This document shows positions 44,401 to 44,776 of a stretch of 44,776 bases of DNA, piece by piece. Below the pieces are notes generated by a model. It saw only the letters and a program-made list of their open reading frames with translations, ran no database searches and was not told the origin of the DNA. Source of the DNA: Candidatus Heimdallarchaeota archaeon (GTDB lineage: Archaea; Asgardarchaeota; Heimdallarchaeia; Heimdallarchaeales; Heimdallarchaeaceae); NCBI GenBank assembly GCA_023132955.1, contig JAGLXK010000407.1, forward strand, positions 1 to 44,776, read 5' to 3'. Within the stretch, counting starts at the first letter, position 1; each line of letters starts with the position of its first letter. The position numbers and the translations under genes are program-made.

Positions 44401-44408
44401 TATTTAAA
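44401..44408 (+). promoter_or_regulatory. TATA box of the third DegV gene
   Basis: TATTTAAA is centred about 29 bases before the ATG at 44434 and predicts a nearly leaderless mRNA. Confidence 0.5.
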
Positions 44409-44433
44409 AAAAAGCTATTTTAACAATATAGCT

Positions 44434-44776
44434 ATGACAGTTAAGATCATATGTGACACAAGCGCCGATTTAAACTTACAAAATGATGAAACACTATACG
44501 AGAAATATGACATTGAGTGGGTTCCAATGCAAGTTATGTTTGGAACAGAAGCATACAAGGAATTAGAAAATCTAAAAACATCAGAATTTTATGAAAAACT
44601 TTCTAAAACTGATGTTCATCCTACAACCTCTCAGTCTACTCAAGCAGATTTACTTGTAGCTTATGAGAAATTTGGAGACAAAGTTGATGAAATTATCTCT
44701 ATACACATCTCAGGAGAAATTAGTGGAGCTGTAGCCAGTGCTCGTATGGCTAAAAAAATGTATGAAAAACAGCATC
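44434..44776 (+). CDS. DegV family protein (copy 3), C-terminus cut by window edge
   Basis: The first 114 residues are visible. MTVKIICDTSADLNLQNDE, HPTTSQSTQADLL and ISIHISGEISGAVASARMA are the N-terminal, ligand-loop (TSQPS..) and SG..S(G)..Q(S)A segments of DegV/FakB. The order and spacing are normal. It is the third DegV in this window. The C-terminal domain is beyond the end. Confidence 0.85.
   Translation, partial: MTVKIICDTSADLNLQNDETLYEKYDIEWVPMQVMFGTEAYKELENLKTSEFYEKLSKTDVHPTTSQSTQADLLVAYEKFGDKVDEIISIHISGEISGAVASARMAKKMYEKQH

Noticed and set aside
1-44776. Search for CRISPR arrays, insertion sequences, integrases and attachment repeats
   Set aside because: No spaced direct repeats, transposase or integrase motifs, or tRNA-flanked repeats were seen.

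Overview
The window reads as chromosomal DNA of an AT-rich archaeon, most likely an Asgard archaeon (Promethearchaeota), possibly Heimdallarchaeia; the subgroup is inference. Archaeal markers are a TFIIB homologue (tfb), the small RNA polymerase subunit RpoP, aIF1 with its N-terminal zinc knuckle, a short archaeal-type PurA, TATA boxes about 27 nt before several start codons, and a four-subunit ferredoxin oxidoreductase. The Asgard signal is a set of eukaryote-like proteins: an Arf/Rab-type small GTPase, longin-like proteins, a GIFT (IFT52-like) domain protein, a Get3/ArsA ATPase and two single-span membrane proteins resembling eukaryotic translocon partners.

Layout. 1-1390: purA followed by a universal-stress protein cut by the window edge (minus strand). 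1505-4052: small GTPase, CCDC47-like membrane protein and a DegV protein (plus). 4057-6233: NAD(P)HX repair enzyme and a coiled-coil protein (minus). 6462-10511: CitG-like protein (plus), overlapping at its 3' end with a minus-strand pair encoding a GIFT-like and a longin-like protein, then a membrane-TPR protein. 10571-13744: Ski2-like helicase and a zinc-ribbon partner. 13880-15591: three small or unknown genes. 15691-18570: por operon (gamma, delta, alpha, beta). 18662-21743: HDDC2-like HD phosphohydrolase, longin-like/winged-helix protein, methyltransferase-like protein. 21758-23763: NfeD-like protein with a His/Asp repeat, plus flotillin. 23888-25303: bacterial-type tRNA nucleotidyltransferase. 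25358-27840: succinate dehydrogenase/fumarate reductase A and B. 27930-30269: surface protein with 14 LVIVD repeats. 30270-32041: gene-poor stretch with small unrecognised ORFs. 32042-36094: tfb, a polytopic membrane protein, glycyl-tRNA synthetase, rpoP. 36168-37964: DUF47 regulator and PiT phosphate transporter. 38157-41642: small membrane protein, radical SAM enzyme with a Cys-rich insertion, aIF1, zinc-ribbon protein, second DegV. 41649-44288: TRAP-beta-like protein, Get3-like ATPase, TatD. 44434-end: start of a third DegV.

Working together. POR and the SdhAB pair point to ferredoxin-linked carbon metabolism with a fumarate/succinate step. TFB, RpoP, aIF1, GlyRS and the CCA-type enzyme are information-processing genes. 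The main candidate system is membrane-protein biogenesis: a CCDC47-like protein (2131-3051), a TRAP-beta-like protein (43512-44288) and, directly downstream of the latter, a Get3-like ATPase. In eukaryotes these families act at or near the ER translocon. The two membrane calls rest on architecture and remembered similarity to the human proteins and need a profile or structure search. No rRNA, tRNA, CRISPR array, insertion sequence or prophage was recognised.
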